From positions 248,001 through 312,000 of the forward strand of contig OZ241991.1 of NCBI GenBank assembly GCA_965204095.1: a DNA stretch of 64,000 bases. The letters are read 5' to 3'. This document shows positions 35,431 through 44,838 of this stretch, in pieces. The DNA comes from JAPPLB01 sp965204095 (lineage in GTDB: Bacteria; Acidobacteriota; Terriglobia; Bryobacterales; UBA6623). The notes under the pieces were generated by a model. That model was given only the letters and a program-made list of their open reading frames with translations, was not told the DNA's origin and did no database searches. The position numbers and the translations under genes were made by a program. Numbering within the stretch: the stretch's first letter is position 1; the number at the start of each line of letters is the position of its first letter.

Positions 35431-36786
35431 CTAGCTGACCTGCGTAAAGAACACCTTGTTGGAGAGCAAATCCTTGAGGGCCGGACCCGGCCCTCCGGCC
35501 GTATAGAGAATTCCTACATCCGACCCGATCTGATGATGGCCGGTTGGCCGTTCGACGTTCGGAAGCCAATGTGATTCAAGTTGGTCCTCCGAACTGACCA
35601 TCGAGAACTGAAACGAGGTGCCGCCGTTCACGGACCGCAATTGCACGACTTCATTCGATGGATGGCCCCAACCGGATTCGTCGCCCTTGAGCTTTTGCAG
35701 AGTTGCGACGACGACCGTTTCACCCCGTGAGTCGAAAGTAATTCCGCCGGCCGTAATGAGACTCCAGGATGACCATTTGTCAGGCAAAAACCTGGACAAG
35801 TCGGTGCTGTTCCAGCGTCCATCGTTTTCCAGGCGCTTGATGAAAAGCCTTCCTCGTCCCTGTTCCTCGATGCTGTACAGGAGATGAGGCCGACCCTTGC
35901 GATCAACCGCCAATGCACCGGCTCGCACAACCCGTTGTTGGTCGACACCACCCCTAACGAGAATTTCGGCTGTGTCGACCGTGACAGGAAGGGTCAGGGT
36001 TCGTCCATCGCTACGGGTCCAGCTCTCGCCGAAATCGCGACTAACCATGTATGAGACTGTCTGTAAGCGGCCATACGCATCCTTGTCGGATTTCTCGTGG
36101 AAACGGCAGCACAGATGCAGGGTGCGGTGATCCGGTCCCCATGCGAGCGATTCCTGAAAGTGAGCGTAGCCAGGATAACGTGACGCGAGGATCGAGCCCT
36201 GGCGACGCCATGATTCCCCGGCAGGACATTTCCACAACTCGACATCCCAGGGCTTGTCTCGAAATCTGCGCCGGCCGCTGAGATACAACGTGTCGTCCTT
36301 TCCGCAAACAAACGTGGGGTAGGTCAACCCTTCGCCGATAGGGATTTCCTCTCCCCACTCGGACGCGTCGTTAGGACGTTTCGACTTGCGATAACGCATG
36401 GCGTGATGATGCGGGTAGTAGACAATGTGCAGGAAGCCTGAGCTATCGATCGTGAGCGCCGGTCCTCCATGGTTGTCATATGCTTCACCGACCGTTGCTG
36501 TCGGAGACCAATCTCCCGTCCGACGGTCGAGTGTCCGCACACGCACGCGGAATCCCTCGGGTGGTGAATCAAGCCAAGCTACATGGGTCCGATCGCCGCT
36601 CGTGACAATCTTATTCGCCTCTGAATATGCGCTTGCGCGGCCACATCCGCGCTCGGAAAGCAGAAACGGTTGATTGCTTCCTGTTTCTTTCGACAGGGTA
36701 TGTGGGGTAAGGCAGCCCGCCACAGCCACGCCTGCAGTTCTCAACCAGTGTCGTCGTGAATGAGGGATAACGCTTGGATTGCCCAT
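35431..36786 (-). CDS. Secreted BNR-repeat (BNR_4-like) protein
   Basis: 451 residues. Twin-arginine leader (HSRRHWLRTAGVAVAGCL), then a beta-propeller-like body with the Asp-box VSRDFGESWT, HIVYYPHHHAMRYRKSKRP and PHLLYSIEEQGRGRLFIKRL. Similar proteins occur in polysaccharide-using Planctomycetota and Acidobacteriota and may be lyases or sialidase relatives. The catalytic residues cannot be assigned. It is transcribed toward the tautomerase gene and follows the HpcH/HpaI aldolase gene by 29 nt. Confidence 0.8.
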   Translation of the reverse strand: MGNPSVIPHSRRHWLRTAGVAVAGCLTPHTLSKETGSNQPFLLSERGCGRASAYSEANKIVTSGDRTHVAWLDSPPEGFRVRVRTLDRRTGDWSPTATVGEAYDNHGGPALTIDSSGFLHIVYYPHHHAMRYRKSKRPNDASEWGEEIPIGEGLTYPTFVCGKDDTLYLSGRRRFRDKPWDVELWKCPAGESWRRQGSILASRYPGYAHFQESLAWGPDHRTLHLCCRFHEKSDKDAYGRLQTVSYMVSRDFGESWTRSDGRTLTLPVTVDTAEILVRGGVDQQRVVRAGALAVDRKGRPHLLYSIEEQGRGRLFIKRLENDGRWNSTDLSRFLPDKWSSWSLITAGGITFDSRGETVVVATLQKLKGDESGWGHPSNEVVQLRSVNGGTSFQFSMVSSEDQLESHWLPNVERPTGHHQIGSDVGILYTAGGPGPALKDLLSNKVFFTQVS

Positions 36787-36815
36787 ATCCTTTCGTGATG
36801 CTGCGCCTCCTATCT

Positions 36816-37592
36816 CTAACGGCCGTCCAGGCTATCGCACCCCTTTTTCATTGTCTCGAACAAGCTGCGCAGCTCACCGAGGTCGTGTCCGGGATTCACC
36901 AGCCGAAAGCCCTGATCGACACGGTGTTTCGCTTGCTCCAAGGACCCGGTGACATACCCTGCCGCGACGCCTGTCTCCTTGGCCGCATCGGCGACCTCGG
37001 CTACCAAGTCTTGAACCAGGTCATCTTCGATCGAGGCAGCTCCTACCGACCGCGACAGATCATAAGGACCGATGAGAACGCAATCCACGTCGGGGACAGC
37101 CATCATTTCGCGGACATTGCCGACGCCGGTCGGCGTCTCTACCATCACGATAACGAGTATCTCGTCGTTCGCATGCTCGACGTAGTGAAAGTAGTCGTTT
37201 CCGCCCTGCAAGGCATTGCGGAATCCTGTTGCCGAGCGTCCGCCACGTGGAGGAAACTTTGCCGCCTGCACTGCCTGCTCACACTGTTCCGCAGTTTCGA
37301 CCATGGGGACAACGATCCCCAGAGCGCCCAAGTCGAGCAATCGTCCGATACAAAGTGGATCGAGTCCAGGGATGCGTACGATCGGCGCGGTTCGCGTCCC
37401 GATGAAGCAGCTCAGAGCGGCACTCAGCGTCGGCTCCGACCAGCCTCCGTGCTGCCATTCGAGCCATAGGAAGTCGAAGTCGTATTGAAGTGCTTGCTGG
37501 ACGATTTCCGGGGAAGGGAAGGAGATCGACGGGCCTGAGATGACTCCTCCGTTGAGGAGCTTACTCCGTGCGAGGTTCGGTTGCATGATCAA
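36816..37592 (-). CDS. HpcH/HpaI-family aldolase (second copy)
   Basis: 258 residues. FLWLEWQHGGWSEPT keeps the catalytic His, APIVRIPGLDPL the Arg, GIVVPMVETAEQ and IVMVETPTGVGN the metal Glu, and LIGPYDLSRSVG the Asp. It differs from the 27989-28756 enzyme at many positions (DGEH is replaced by EWQH), so substrate use probably differs. The start is ATG 37592 or the second Met two codons on. It sits between the BNR gene and the fused E1 gene, all minus strand. Confidence 0.9.
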   Translation of the reverse strand: MIMQPNLARSKLLNGGVISGPSISFPSPEIVQQALQYDFDFLWLEWQHGGWSEPTLSAALSCFIGTRTAPIVRIPGLDPLCIGRLLDLGALGIVVPMVETAEQCEQAVQAAKFPPRGGRSATGFRNALQGGNDYFHYVEHANDEILVIVMVETPTGVGNVREMMAVPDVDCVLIGPYDLSRSVGAASIEDDLVQDLVAEVADAAKETGVAAGYVTGSLEQAKHRVDQGFRLVNPGHDLGELRSLFETMKKGCDSLDGR

Positions 37593-37643
37593 GGGCTCTC
37601 TATCGGAAGTCCCCTATCTTAGCTTGCGGCCTCCGATGGCGGG

Positions 37644-39767
37644 TCAATACGCGAGCGTCTTTTTGATTTCGCGTTCGAGATCGGATGTCTGGGGCAGAAT
37701 ACGGTTCTCGACGCGCGGATTGTAGGCAACCCAGGTGTCCTTCGCGCCGACTCGACTGACCGGCGCGTCAAGGCGGTCGAACAGCTCTTTGCCGATGCGG
37801 GCGGCGATTTCAGCTCCGTAGCCGAAGGAAAGGCAATCCTCATGGGCTACGATGGCCCGGCTGGTCTTGCTGACCGATTCAGCAATCATGACCCAATCGT
37901 AGGGACTGAGGCTGCGAAGGTCGAGGATCTCGACCGTGGCGTCATGTTGCTTCTCAATGCGCTGTGCGGCGAGCAAGGCTTTGTGTACAACCGCTCCGTA
38001 GGTGATCAACGTCAGGTCCGAACCTTCTTTGACACACCGGGCCCGACCGAAGGGCACCATGTGTTCGCGTCCGGGGTCGGCAGCGCGATTGTACGTCTCA
38101 CGGTAGAGCTTTTTGTGTTCGAGGAACAGAACGGGGTCGTCGCAACGGATGGCTGTCCGCAGCAAGCCATTGGCGTCGAGCGCATTCGAAGGCATGACGA
38201 CTCGCAGACCGGGGATGTGCGTAAAAAGTACTTCGCCCGACTGGCTGTGGTACACAGCGCCGCCACCCAGGTAGCCGCCGATCGGGACTCGGACGACCAG
38301 CGGGCAGGAGAAGCCGTTGTTCGAGCGCCAGCGGAGGGTAGCGAGTTCACCACGGATTTGCATCATCGCCGGCCAGATATAGTCGAAGAACTGAATCTCA
38401 ACAACGGGTTTCAAGCCTCGTGTTGCCATGCCAATCGCACGGCCGACGATGGCCGCTTCCGCGATGGGCGCATTGAAGACGCGATCGCTTCCGAACCTGC
38501 GTTGCAGGTTGCGCGTCACCTTGAAAACGCCGCCTTTCCCCTTGACTTCACCAAGGTACTCTTCTCGTGTGCAGTCTGCGACGTCCTGACCCAAAATGAA
38601 GATACGATCATCGCGCTGCATTTCCTCACGGAGACAGATGTTGATCAGATCGACCATCGTCTTCGCCTCGCCGGCGGGGCGGGGAGGGTTGTCAAACTCG
38701 TCCGCAGTCGGGTTTACGGTCGGCGAATAGAGTAGTTTCGTCGCCGATCCCGATGGCGGAGCTTCCGCTTTCAAGGCAACGGTGACCGCCTCTTGGATCT
38801 CGAGATCGACTTCTTGATGAATCGTCAGCAGAGCGTGTTCGTCGGCAATCCCCTCGTGTTCCAGATACGCCGCCAGTCTGCGAATTGGGTCCTGGGAGGC
38901 CTCATCCTCGCGTTCAGCCACAGGCTTGTAGAGGCTCTCGTCGTCGGACAGCGAGTGTGAATACGGGCGAATCGTATGCGCGTGGACGAGAGCCGGTCCA
39001 TGACCCTCTCTGCAGTGATCCACTGCTTCAGCGAGGACACGGCAGCTTTCGAGCAAGTCGAGGCCGTCTACCTCATGAACGTCCAAGCCGGGGAACGAGC
39101 GTGCGAGTCGCGAGATGCTCCCTCCGGCGGTCTGAGCTTCAACGGGCACGGAGATCGCGTAGCCGTTGTCCTCGATCAGGAAAAGCAGCGGCAGACGCTC
39201 CAGGCAAGCGGCGTTGAGGGCTTCCCAGAATTCCCCCTCGCTCGTCGCGCCTTCACCCGAGCAGACCAGAACGAGATTCCGTCCAGGATGCCGCGGCCAT
39301 TTCTGAGATTCGCTGTCACTTCTGATGAGTCGGTCGGCGTGGGCGCAGCCCACGGCCTGAAGAAACTGCGTTCCCGTTGGACTTGATGCCGAAACGATGT
39401 TCAGTTTCGGGTTCGACCAGTGTGACGGCATTTGCCTTCCGCCCGAAGCGGAGTCGGACGCAGCGCCCACGGCCTGCAGCAGCATGTCGAGCGGTGTAAC
39501 GCCCATTGCCAGACAGAGCGCACGATCCCGGTAATAGGGATAGACCCAGTCGAAGCCCGGATCGAGGAGCATTCCCGCCGCGGTTTGCACCGCCTCATGG
39601 CCCGCACCGCTGACCTGGAAGAAAATCTCGTTCCGCCGCTTGAGAATGATCTCGCGGTCGTCGAGACGCCGCGAGAGATACATGTTGCGGTAGGCGTCGA
39701 GAAGCAGAGAAGGGCGGATGGCGTCGAGCGCCGAAGCTTCTTTGACCAGGCCGCGTTGATCGGCCAT
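37644..39767 (-). CDS. Fused 2-oxo acid dehydrogenase E1 component, alpha-beta in one chain
   Basis: 707 residues. The first half (about 1-330) is the thiamine-diphosphate-binding alpha part: GAGHEAVQTAAGML, then CSGEGATSEGEFWEAL through IEDNGYAISV, a GEG-to-N cofactor motif. The second half (about 365-707) is the beta part: DLINICLREEMQRDDRIFILGQDV, GRAIGMATRGLKPVVEIQFFDYIWPAMMQI and KTSRAIVAHEDCLSFGYGAEIAARI. Two-chain E1 enzymes (pyruvate, branched-chain 2-oxoacid, acetoin) correspond to the two halves. No E2 or E3 gene is near, so it must use partners elsewhere or act as a decarboxylase. Confidence 0.92.
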   Translation of the reverse strand: MADQRGLVKEASALDAIRPSLLLDAYRNMYLSRRLDDREIILKRRNEIFFQVSGAGHEAVQTAAGMLLDPGFDWVYPYYRDRALCLAMGVTPLDMLLQAVGAASDSASGGRQMPSHWSNPKLNIVSASSPTGTQFLQAVGCAHADRLIRSDSESQKWPRHPGRNLVLVCSGEGATSEGEFWEALNAACLERLPLLFLIEDNGYAISVPVEAQTAGGSISRLARSFPGLDVHEVDGLDLLESCRVLAEAVDHCREGHGPALVHAHTIRPYSHSLSDDESLYKPVAEREDEASQDPIRRLAAYLEHEGIADEHALLTIHQEVDLEIQEAVTVALKAEAPPSGSATKLLYSPTVNPTADEFDNPPRPAGEAKTMVDLINICLREEMQRDDRIFILGQDVADCTREEYLGEVKGKGGVFKVTRNLQRRFGSDRVFNAPIAEAAIVGRAIGMATRGLKPVVEIQFFDYIWPAMMQIRGELATLRWRSNNGFSCPLVVRVPIGGYLGGGAVYHSQSGEVLFTHIPGLRVVMPSNALDANGLLRTAIRCDDPVLFLEHKKLYRETYNRAADPGREHMVPFGRARCVKEGSDLTLITYGAVVHKALLAAQRIEKQHDATVEILDLRSLSPYDWVMIAESVSKTSRAIVAHEDCLSFGYGAEIAARIGKELFDRLDAPVSRVGAKDTWVAYNPRVENRILPQTSDLEREIKKTLAY

Positions 39768-39816
39768 GCCTTTAGTGTAAGACGGCGGCGATGAACAAAT
39801 TCCTCAGTCGGTGTGT

Positions 39817-40713
39817 CTAATTCTCACCCCGCGCCGCCATAATCTCTTTCATCCGCTTCTCCTTGAAGGCGTCGAACTCTTTCTGCAACTCAGGAGTCAG
39901 CTTGCTGCCGTAGAGTTGGCTCGCACGATATTTTCCTGTGAGGAGCTTGCCTTTTGTCCACTCGTCCTTGATGTGGATGTAATCAGCTCGCTCGAGCACC
40001 TCTGCGACCAGGTGCGGTGGGATGAAAATCACACCCTCGCGATCACCCAACACGACATCTCCCGGCATGGCGACCGCACCGCTGATCTCAACGGGAATGT
40101 TCAGAGCGACCATCAGAACCCCACTGACCGCCGAGGGATGAGCTTTCTTGTAATAGAGGTTCAGCGGCAAGTCGAATGTGCCCTGTAGATCACGGATCGT
40201 GCCGTCGACGACAGCACCTCTGCGGGTTTGGCCCCATAGTGCCGAGTGCAGGTTGTCGCCGCCAAAGTTGTGTCCCGGCGTGGCGCCCATCAAGTCGACC
40301 ACGGCGACATCATCGCGGACGAGCGGATCGATGACCTTCTGCGTGTTACCCCGAGCCAGGCCCTTCTTCTTCGCATCGGCATCGACGACTTCTTGCAGGT
40401 CGGGCCGATGCGGCAGATACTTCGCCGTGACGGCGCGTCCCACAAGACGCTGACCCGGCTTGAGGATTTCGAACCCGTCAGCGTACTGCCGTAGATATCC
40501 TTTTGAGCGCAGAATGCCCCAGGCCTCCTCGACGCTCAATTCCGCAATACGCTCCAGCAGATTGAGTGGCACTTTCGGCCGTCCGTCCGGAAATCTTTCG
40601 TAGGGATTCTGCTTGGTAAACTCGATCATCTGCTCCTTGGTCAGACTGAAGAGTTGGGCCGATGCTGGAACCGCAAGAGACAGACAGACGATTAGCGTAA
40701 CGAGAGTTTTCAT
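39817..40713 (-). CDS. RraA-family protein with signal peptide
   Basis: 298 residues. Cleavable leader LVTLIVCLSLAVPASA, then the RraA/HMG aldolase fold: GRAVTAKYLPHRPDL, VAVVDLMGATPGHNFGGDNLHSAL, GAVVDGTIRDLQGTFDLPL and AMPGDVVLGDREGVIFIPPHL. The GG...R-D combination resembles class II pyruvate aldolases (4-hydroxy-4-methyl-2-oxoglutarate aldolase) more than the RNase E inhibitor. Export is unusual for the family. It begins 98 nt from the divergent sulfatase gene. Confidence 0.88.
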   Translation of the reverse strand: MKTLVTLIVCLSLAVPASAQLFSLTKEQMIEFTKQNPYERFPDGRPKVPLNLLERIAELSVEEAWGILRSKGYLRQYADGFEILKPGQRLVGRAVTAKYLPHRPDLQEVVDADAKKKGLARGNTQKVIDPLVRDDVAVVDLMGATPGHNFGGDNLHSALWGQTRRGAVVDGTIRDLQGTFDLPLNLYYKKAHPSAVSGVLMVALNIPVEISGAVAMPGDVVLGDREGVIFIPPHLVAEVLERADYIHIKDEWTKGKLLTGKYRASQLYGSKLTPELQKEFDAFKEKRMKEIMAARGEN

Positions 40714-40811
40714 GGGTTTGTCCTCTGGGCAGAGAAGCCCAACGGGAAGGGATCATCATACGGAATTGGCCGGGACCTTTCAACAAGAAGACAACAGGAG
40801 ACTCTTTCGTG

Positions 40812-42239
40812 ATGGATCGAACCGTGAATCGCAGAAACTTCCTGGGAACCGCTGCTGCGGTTTTTCCTCATCTCGCACGAAGTCAAACGGCCAAGACCAG
40901 GAAGCCGAATCTTATTTTCATCCTGGCGGACGACCTCGGTTACGGCGACCTCGGCTGCTACGGCCAAAACCATATTGACACCTCAAACATCGATCGGCTC
41001 GCGGAAGAGGGCATGCGGTTCACGGATGCTTATGCAGGATCGACCGTCTGCGCGCCTTCACGATCGTGTCTGATGACGGGACAGCACACGGGCCGTACGC
41101 GCATCCGGAACAACTCGAGTCCCACAATGGGGCGCGTTCCTCTCCTACCTTCGGATCTCACGGTCGCCGAGGTGCTCCAAGAGGCTGGATACCGCACCGC
41201 CATGATTGGCAAGTGGGGTTTGGGTGAGGCTGGCAGCACGGGCGTTCCGACCAAGAAGGGGTTCGATGACTGGTTCGGATACCTCAACCAGGGCCACGCT
41301 CATAACTTCTACCCGGAACACCTCTGGGACAACGACAGCGAGTTCTTCCTCTCCGGCAATCGTGGCGGCGCGCGCCAGCAATACAGTCACGATCTGTTTG
41401 TGGAACGCGCGCTCGAGTTCCTCGATGACCACTCCGGAGAAGCGTTTTTCCTCTACCTGCCGTTTACGATTCCGCATGCGAACAACGAGTTGGGACGTTT
41501 CACGGGAGACGGCATGGAAGTTCCCAGCTACGAACCCTACGCCGAAGAGAACTGGCCGAACACCGAAAAGGGATTCGCCGCAATGGTTACTCGCATGGAC
41601 CGCGACATCGGACGAATCATGACGAAGCTCAAGCAACTGGGGATCGACGAAGACACCATTGTCGTGTTTAGCAGCGATAACGGGCCACATCGGGAAGGCG
41701 GACATGACCCGGAGTTCTTCGGGAGCCGCGGGGGGCTGCGAGGTATCAAGCGGGATCTGTATGAGGGGGGCATTAGGGTGCCGGCTATCGCACGTTGGCC
41801 GGGTCAGATCCAGGCCGGCACGGTCAGTGGGCATCCCTGGGCATTCTGGGACTTTCTCCCGACAGCCGCGGAGCTTGCCGGATCAACAACGCCGGGCAAC
41901 ATTGACGGCACTTCCATCGTCCCGACGCTGCTGGGTAAAGAGCAGTCCGAACCCGGATATCTGTACTGGGAGTTTGCCCGTGGCGGCAATTTCCATCAGG
42001 CTGTCAGAAAGGGTGAGTGGAAAGCGGTTCGGCACGGACTCAGCGAACCGATCGAACTCTACAACCTCGAAGAAGATCGACCCGAGAGCAACGACGTTGC
42101 CATCCAGCAGCCGGTGATCAGAGAAGAGATGGCGGACATCCTTTCGAGAGCGCGTGTGGAATCCGAGGAGTATCCACTGCCGAGACAGCAGGGCCGGGCT
42201 ACCGGGTTTCGAGAAAAAAAGCCAACTCATCACGCCTGA
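40812..42239 (+). CDS. Sulfatase (arylsulfatase type), Tat-exported
   Basis: 475 residues. Twin-arginine leader (VNRRNFLGTAAAVFPHL). The formylglycine site is VCAPSRSCLMTG (Cys80, C-x-P-S-R), the metal site includes ILADDLGYGDLGCYG near the N-terminus and VFSSDNGPHREGGH. GKWGLGEAG follows the family GKWHLG with Gly instead of His in the second position. ATG 40812 is preceded by an in-frame GTG at 40809. The last 13 or so residues (GFREKKPTHHA) come from DNA homologous to the end of a HypE-like gene read antisense, so the native C-terminus was probably lost or extended. Confidence 0.93.
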   Translation: MDRTVNRRNFLGTAAAVFPHLARSQTAKTRKPNLIFILADDLGYGDLGCYGQNHIDTSNIDRLAEEGMRFTDAYAGSTVCAPSRSCLMTGQHTGRTRIRNNSSPTMGRVPLLPSDLTVAEVLQEAGYRTAMIGKWGLGEAGSTGVPTKKGFDDWFGYLNQGHAHNFYPEHLWDNDSEFFLSGNRGGARQQYSHDLFVERALEFLDDHSGEAFFLYLPFTIPHANNELGRFTGDGMEVPSYEPYAEENWPNTEKGFAAMVTRMDRDIGRIMTKLKQLGIDEDTIVVFSSDNGPHREGGHDPEFFGSRGGLRGIKRDLYEGGIRVPAIARWPGQIQAGTVSGHPWAFWDFLPTAAELAGSTTPGNIDGTSIVPTLLGKEQSEPGYLYWEFARGGNFHQAVRKGEWKAVRHGLSEPIELYNLEEDRPESNDVAIQQPVIREEMADILSRARVESEEYPLPRQQGRATGFREKKPTHHA

Positions 42240-42330
42240 AGGCCCGAAGAGTTTCAACCCTGCCATCACGAACGAGGACGCGACCCTCAGCAGCAGATAC
42301 GACCGCTCCAACCTACCAAGCCGAGATGCC
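42199..42330 (-). pseudogene. Relic of the 3' end of the HypE/AIR-synthase-like gene
   Basis: Aligned without gaps against 44839-44970, this stretch matches at about 104 of 132 positions by eye (79%). On the minus strand it reads GISAW-stop-VGAVVSAAEGRVLVRDGR and continues to RRDELAFFLETR-stop, against GISAREIGKVVSAADG and NRDELARFLETR in the intact gene. The in-frame TAG and missing upstream part mark it as a relic. Similarity extends a few bases beyond the stop codon (GCAGGG next to it), so it is a DNA-level duplicate. It overlaps the sulfatase 3' end. Confidence 0.8.
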
Positions 42331-42800
42331 CGCGTTGGAATTGTGTCCTGGCCGACAAAGCGACCTTATCTATGAGCATTGCTGCAAACGACGCTCAATT
42401 GCCTTTACGAATAACGAAGCACTAGACGACTGAGTTATCGCTTTTCACGACCACGACTTCGACGCCGCGATCTTTGATTGATCCCTCGAACGCAGTGACT
42501 CACTTGAAGGACTCGAGCATGAAAGCTGAATCAGCATCTGTCCGAACGATTGCCTGGCTACTGCTAGCATGAAGGACCCTGCACTACTACAGGTCCTGGC
42601 GGAAGCTACTACGCTCGCGCACCATGCGCGATGTCTGATCATGCCGGACACTGGCAACAAGGAAAACCATGAAGAAACAAGGCCCTTGCTCTGTCTCTTC
42701 GACGCTCAAGCCGGCAATAATTGCAGAGAACACAGGCCAAAATTGGCGGACTGAACTCCTACTCCCCGACATAAGGAGCTTATGGACCGGAGTGAAGATC
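42331..42800. other. Intergenic region before the copper amine oxidase, nothing further recognised
   Basis: About 470 bases. The frame of the amine oxidase is open back to 42669, but that segment has no signal peptide or family similarity. Similarity to the HypE-like gene fades after about 42345. Confidence 0.5.
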
Positions 42801-44747
42801 ATGACCAAGTCGTTCCTCTTCTTTACCTTCATCGCGGCCCTCGCGGCCGTGCAGACGGTGAATGCGGCCAGCCATCCGCTCGACCCGTTGAGCTACCAAG
42901 AAATCTGGCGAGTTCTCGAACTCGTCCGGGGCGCCGGGCATATGGACCGGGATACCCGATTCTCCCAGTTGACGCTGTACGAGCCCCCCAAACGCGATGT
43001 GTTGGCCTGGCGTCCTGGAGACGAAATGCCGCGCAAGGCCTACGCCGTTGTGCGTCAGGGGCAGGATGCGTTCGAGGCTATCGTCGATCTGACTGCAGAC
43101 AAGGTTGCATCCTGGTCCCCGCTGAGTGGCGTTCAGCCGAACTGGTCCAAAGAGGATTTCAAAGCTGTGGTCGACAAAGTACTGGAACATCCAGACTTCA
43201 TCTCCGGCCTGGAAGCTCGCGGAATCACCGACACCACCTTTATGGACTGCAGCACGGGACCACCGGGCTACTTCGGAACCGAGGAAGAACGAGGGCGGCG
43301 TCTCGGCAACGTCCGCTGCTCCGAGCCTCGTGGAGTCCGGAATGACTGGACCCGGCAAGTCGAGGGTCTGTCGGCAGTGGTCGATCTCAACTCAGAGGAG
43401 GTCCTGCGGGTCGTGGACGATGGTCCCGTACCGATCACCACGACCAACGGTGACTTCGATCGCACGACACTCGAACGTCCCCGCGAGGTTCCGGGCCCGC
43501 TTGACACTCGTCAGCCGCTCGGCCCCGGATTCGTAATCGACGGATACCGGGTACGTTGGCAGAACTGGCGGTTCCACCTGCGACCCGATCAGCGCGTCGG
43601 TGCGGTCCTGTCGTTGCTGAGCTATCAGGAGAAGCCGGGCATTCCAGCCCGGTCCGTGATGTACCAAGGTCACTTGTCCGAGATATTCGTTCCCTACATG
43701 GACCCGTCGTTCGGATGGTACCGCCGTAACTTCATCGACATCGGTGAATTCGTGGCCAGGGGGTTGGCGCAGGCACTGCTTCGCGGCAGGGACTGTCCCG
43801 ACTACGCCGCATATATCGACACCGTGATCAGCAATGAAAAGGGACGCCCACGCACTGTGCCGGACACGATCTGCGTTTTCGAGAGAGAGACGGGTGATCC
43901 CGCTTGGCGCCATTGGACTTCCGAACTGCCAGACAGTCGGCGCAGTCGTGACCTTGTCGTGCGCGTCGGCGCCGTAGTCGGCAATTACGATTACCTGCTC
44001 GACTGGATCTTTCGCCAGGACGGTTCGATCGAGGTGCGGGTGGGCACCACCGGTATCCTTGAAGTGAAAGCAACCGCGGCGAAGAACGCATTACATGCAG
44101 AACCGGAAGCCGACGCCTATGGCCGATTCGTAGATCGCAATATCGTGGCAGTGAATCACGATCACTACTTCAGCTACCGCCTCGACCTGGACATCGACGG
44201 TATCAATAACCGGTTTATCACCGACCGCCTGGTGACCCGGCGGCTGCCCGCAGAGCACCCCCGCCGAAGCCTATGGGTCCGCGAGCAGCATGTTTCGGAT
44301 AGCGAGCAAGAGGCGCAACTCGACATCGACCTCGAACGTCCCGCTCTGTGGCGCGTTCTCAGCAACGATAAACAAAACTCCTCCGGCTATCCAACAAGCT
44401 TTCAAGTGCTTCCCGGCAGAAACGCCAACACGCTCCTGTCGGAAGACGACTATCCACGTCGGCGCGCCGGCTTCATCGATCATCACCTCTGGGTAACGCC
44501 GCAGCGAGACGGGGAACGTCATGCCGCCGGTGATCACCCAACCTTGAGCGAGCCCGGAATGGGCTTACCCGCCTGGACGGCCGCCGATCGTTCAATCCGC
44601 GACAAGGACATCGTCGTCTGGCACACCATTGGCATGCATCATTTACCCCGCTCCGAGGACTGGCCGGTCATGCCTACGATGTGGTACAGCTTCGAGCTTC
44701 GACCATTCGACTTCTTTGACCGAAACCCTGCGCTCGACCTGCCCTGA
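42801..44747 (+). CDS. Copper-containing primary amine oxidase
   Basis: About 648 residues. ATG 42801 begins a signal peptide (TKSFLFFTFIAALAAVQTVNA), with GGAG 8 nt upstream; the frame extends further upstream without support. The catalytic domain carries the base Asp in YMDPSFGWYRRNFIDIGEF, the topaquinone-precursor Tyr in VVGNYDYLLDW (Y396), copper ligands in VNHDHYFSYRLDLDIDG and HTIGMHHLPRSEDWPVMP. It oxidises primary amines to aldehydes with ammonia and hydrogen peroxide, here in the periplasm. It is flanked by the sulfatase and HypE-like genes. Confidence 0.95.
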   Translation: MTKSFLFFTFIAALAAVQTVNAASHPLDPLSYQEIWRVLELVRGAGHMDRDTRFSQLTLYEPPKRDVLAWRPGDEMPRKAYAVVRQGQDAFEAIVDLTADKVASWSPLSGVQPNWSKEDFKAVVDKVLEHPDFISGLEARGITDTTFMDCSTGPPGYFGTEEERGRRLGNVRCSEPRGVRNDWTRQVEGLSAVVDLNSEEVLRVVDDGPVPITTTNGDFDRTTLERPREVPGPLDTRQPLGPGFVIDGYRVRWQNWRFHLRPDQRVGAVLSLLSYQEKPGIPARSVMYQGHLSEIFVPYMDPSFGWYRRNFIDIGEFVARGLAQALLRGRDCPDYAAYIDTVISNEKGRPRTVPDTICVFERETGDPAWRHWTSELPDSRRSRDLVVRVGAVVGNYDYLLDWIFRQDGSIEVRVGTTGILEVKATAAKNALHAEPEADAYGRFVDRNIVAVNHDHYFSYRLDLDIDGINNRFITDRLVTRRLPAEHPRRSLWVREQHVSDSEQEAQLDIDLERPALWRVLSNDKQNSSGYPTSFQVLPGRNANTLLSEDDYPRRRAGFIDHHLWVTPQRDGERHAAGDHPTLSEPGMGLPAWTAADRSIRDKDIVVWHTIGMHHLPRSEDWPVMPTMWYSFELRPFDFFDRNPALDLP

Positions 44748-44816
44748 TTCCTCAAGCTCCGGCCAGAGCCAGGCTGCAGTTTGCACCGTCAGTTCTTTCC
44801 CGACGCGACCCGGATT

Positions 44817-44831
44817 CTGCCGGCGCGGCAG
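44817..44831. terminator. Hairpin between convergent genes
   Basis: CTGCCG-GCG-CGGCAG, a 6-bp perfect stem lying between the amine oxidase and the HypE-like gene (convergent). There is no T-run, so it is at most a weak bidirectional terminator. Confidence 0.3.
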
Positions 44832-44838
44832 GGATCGG

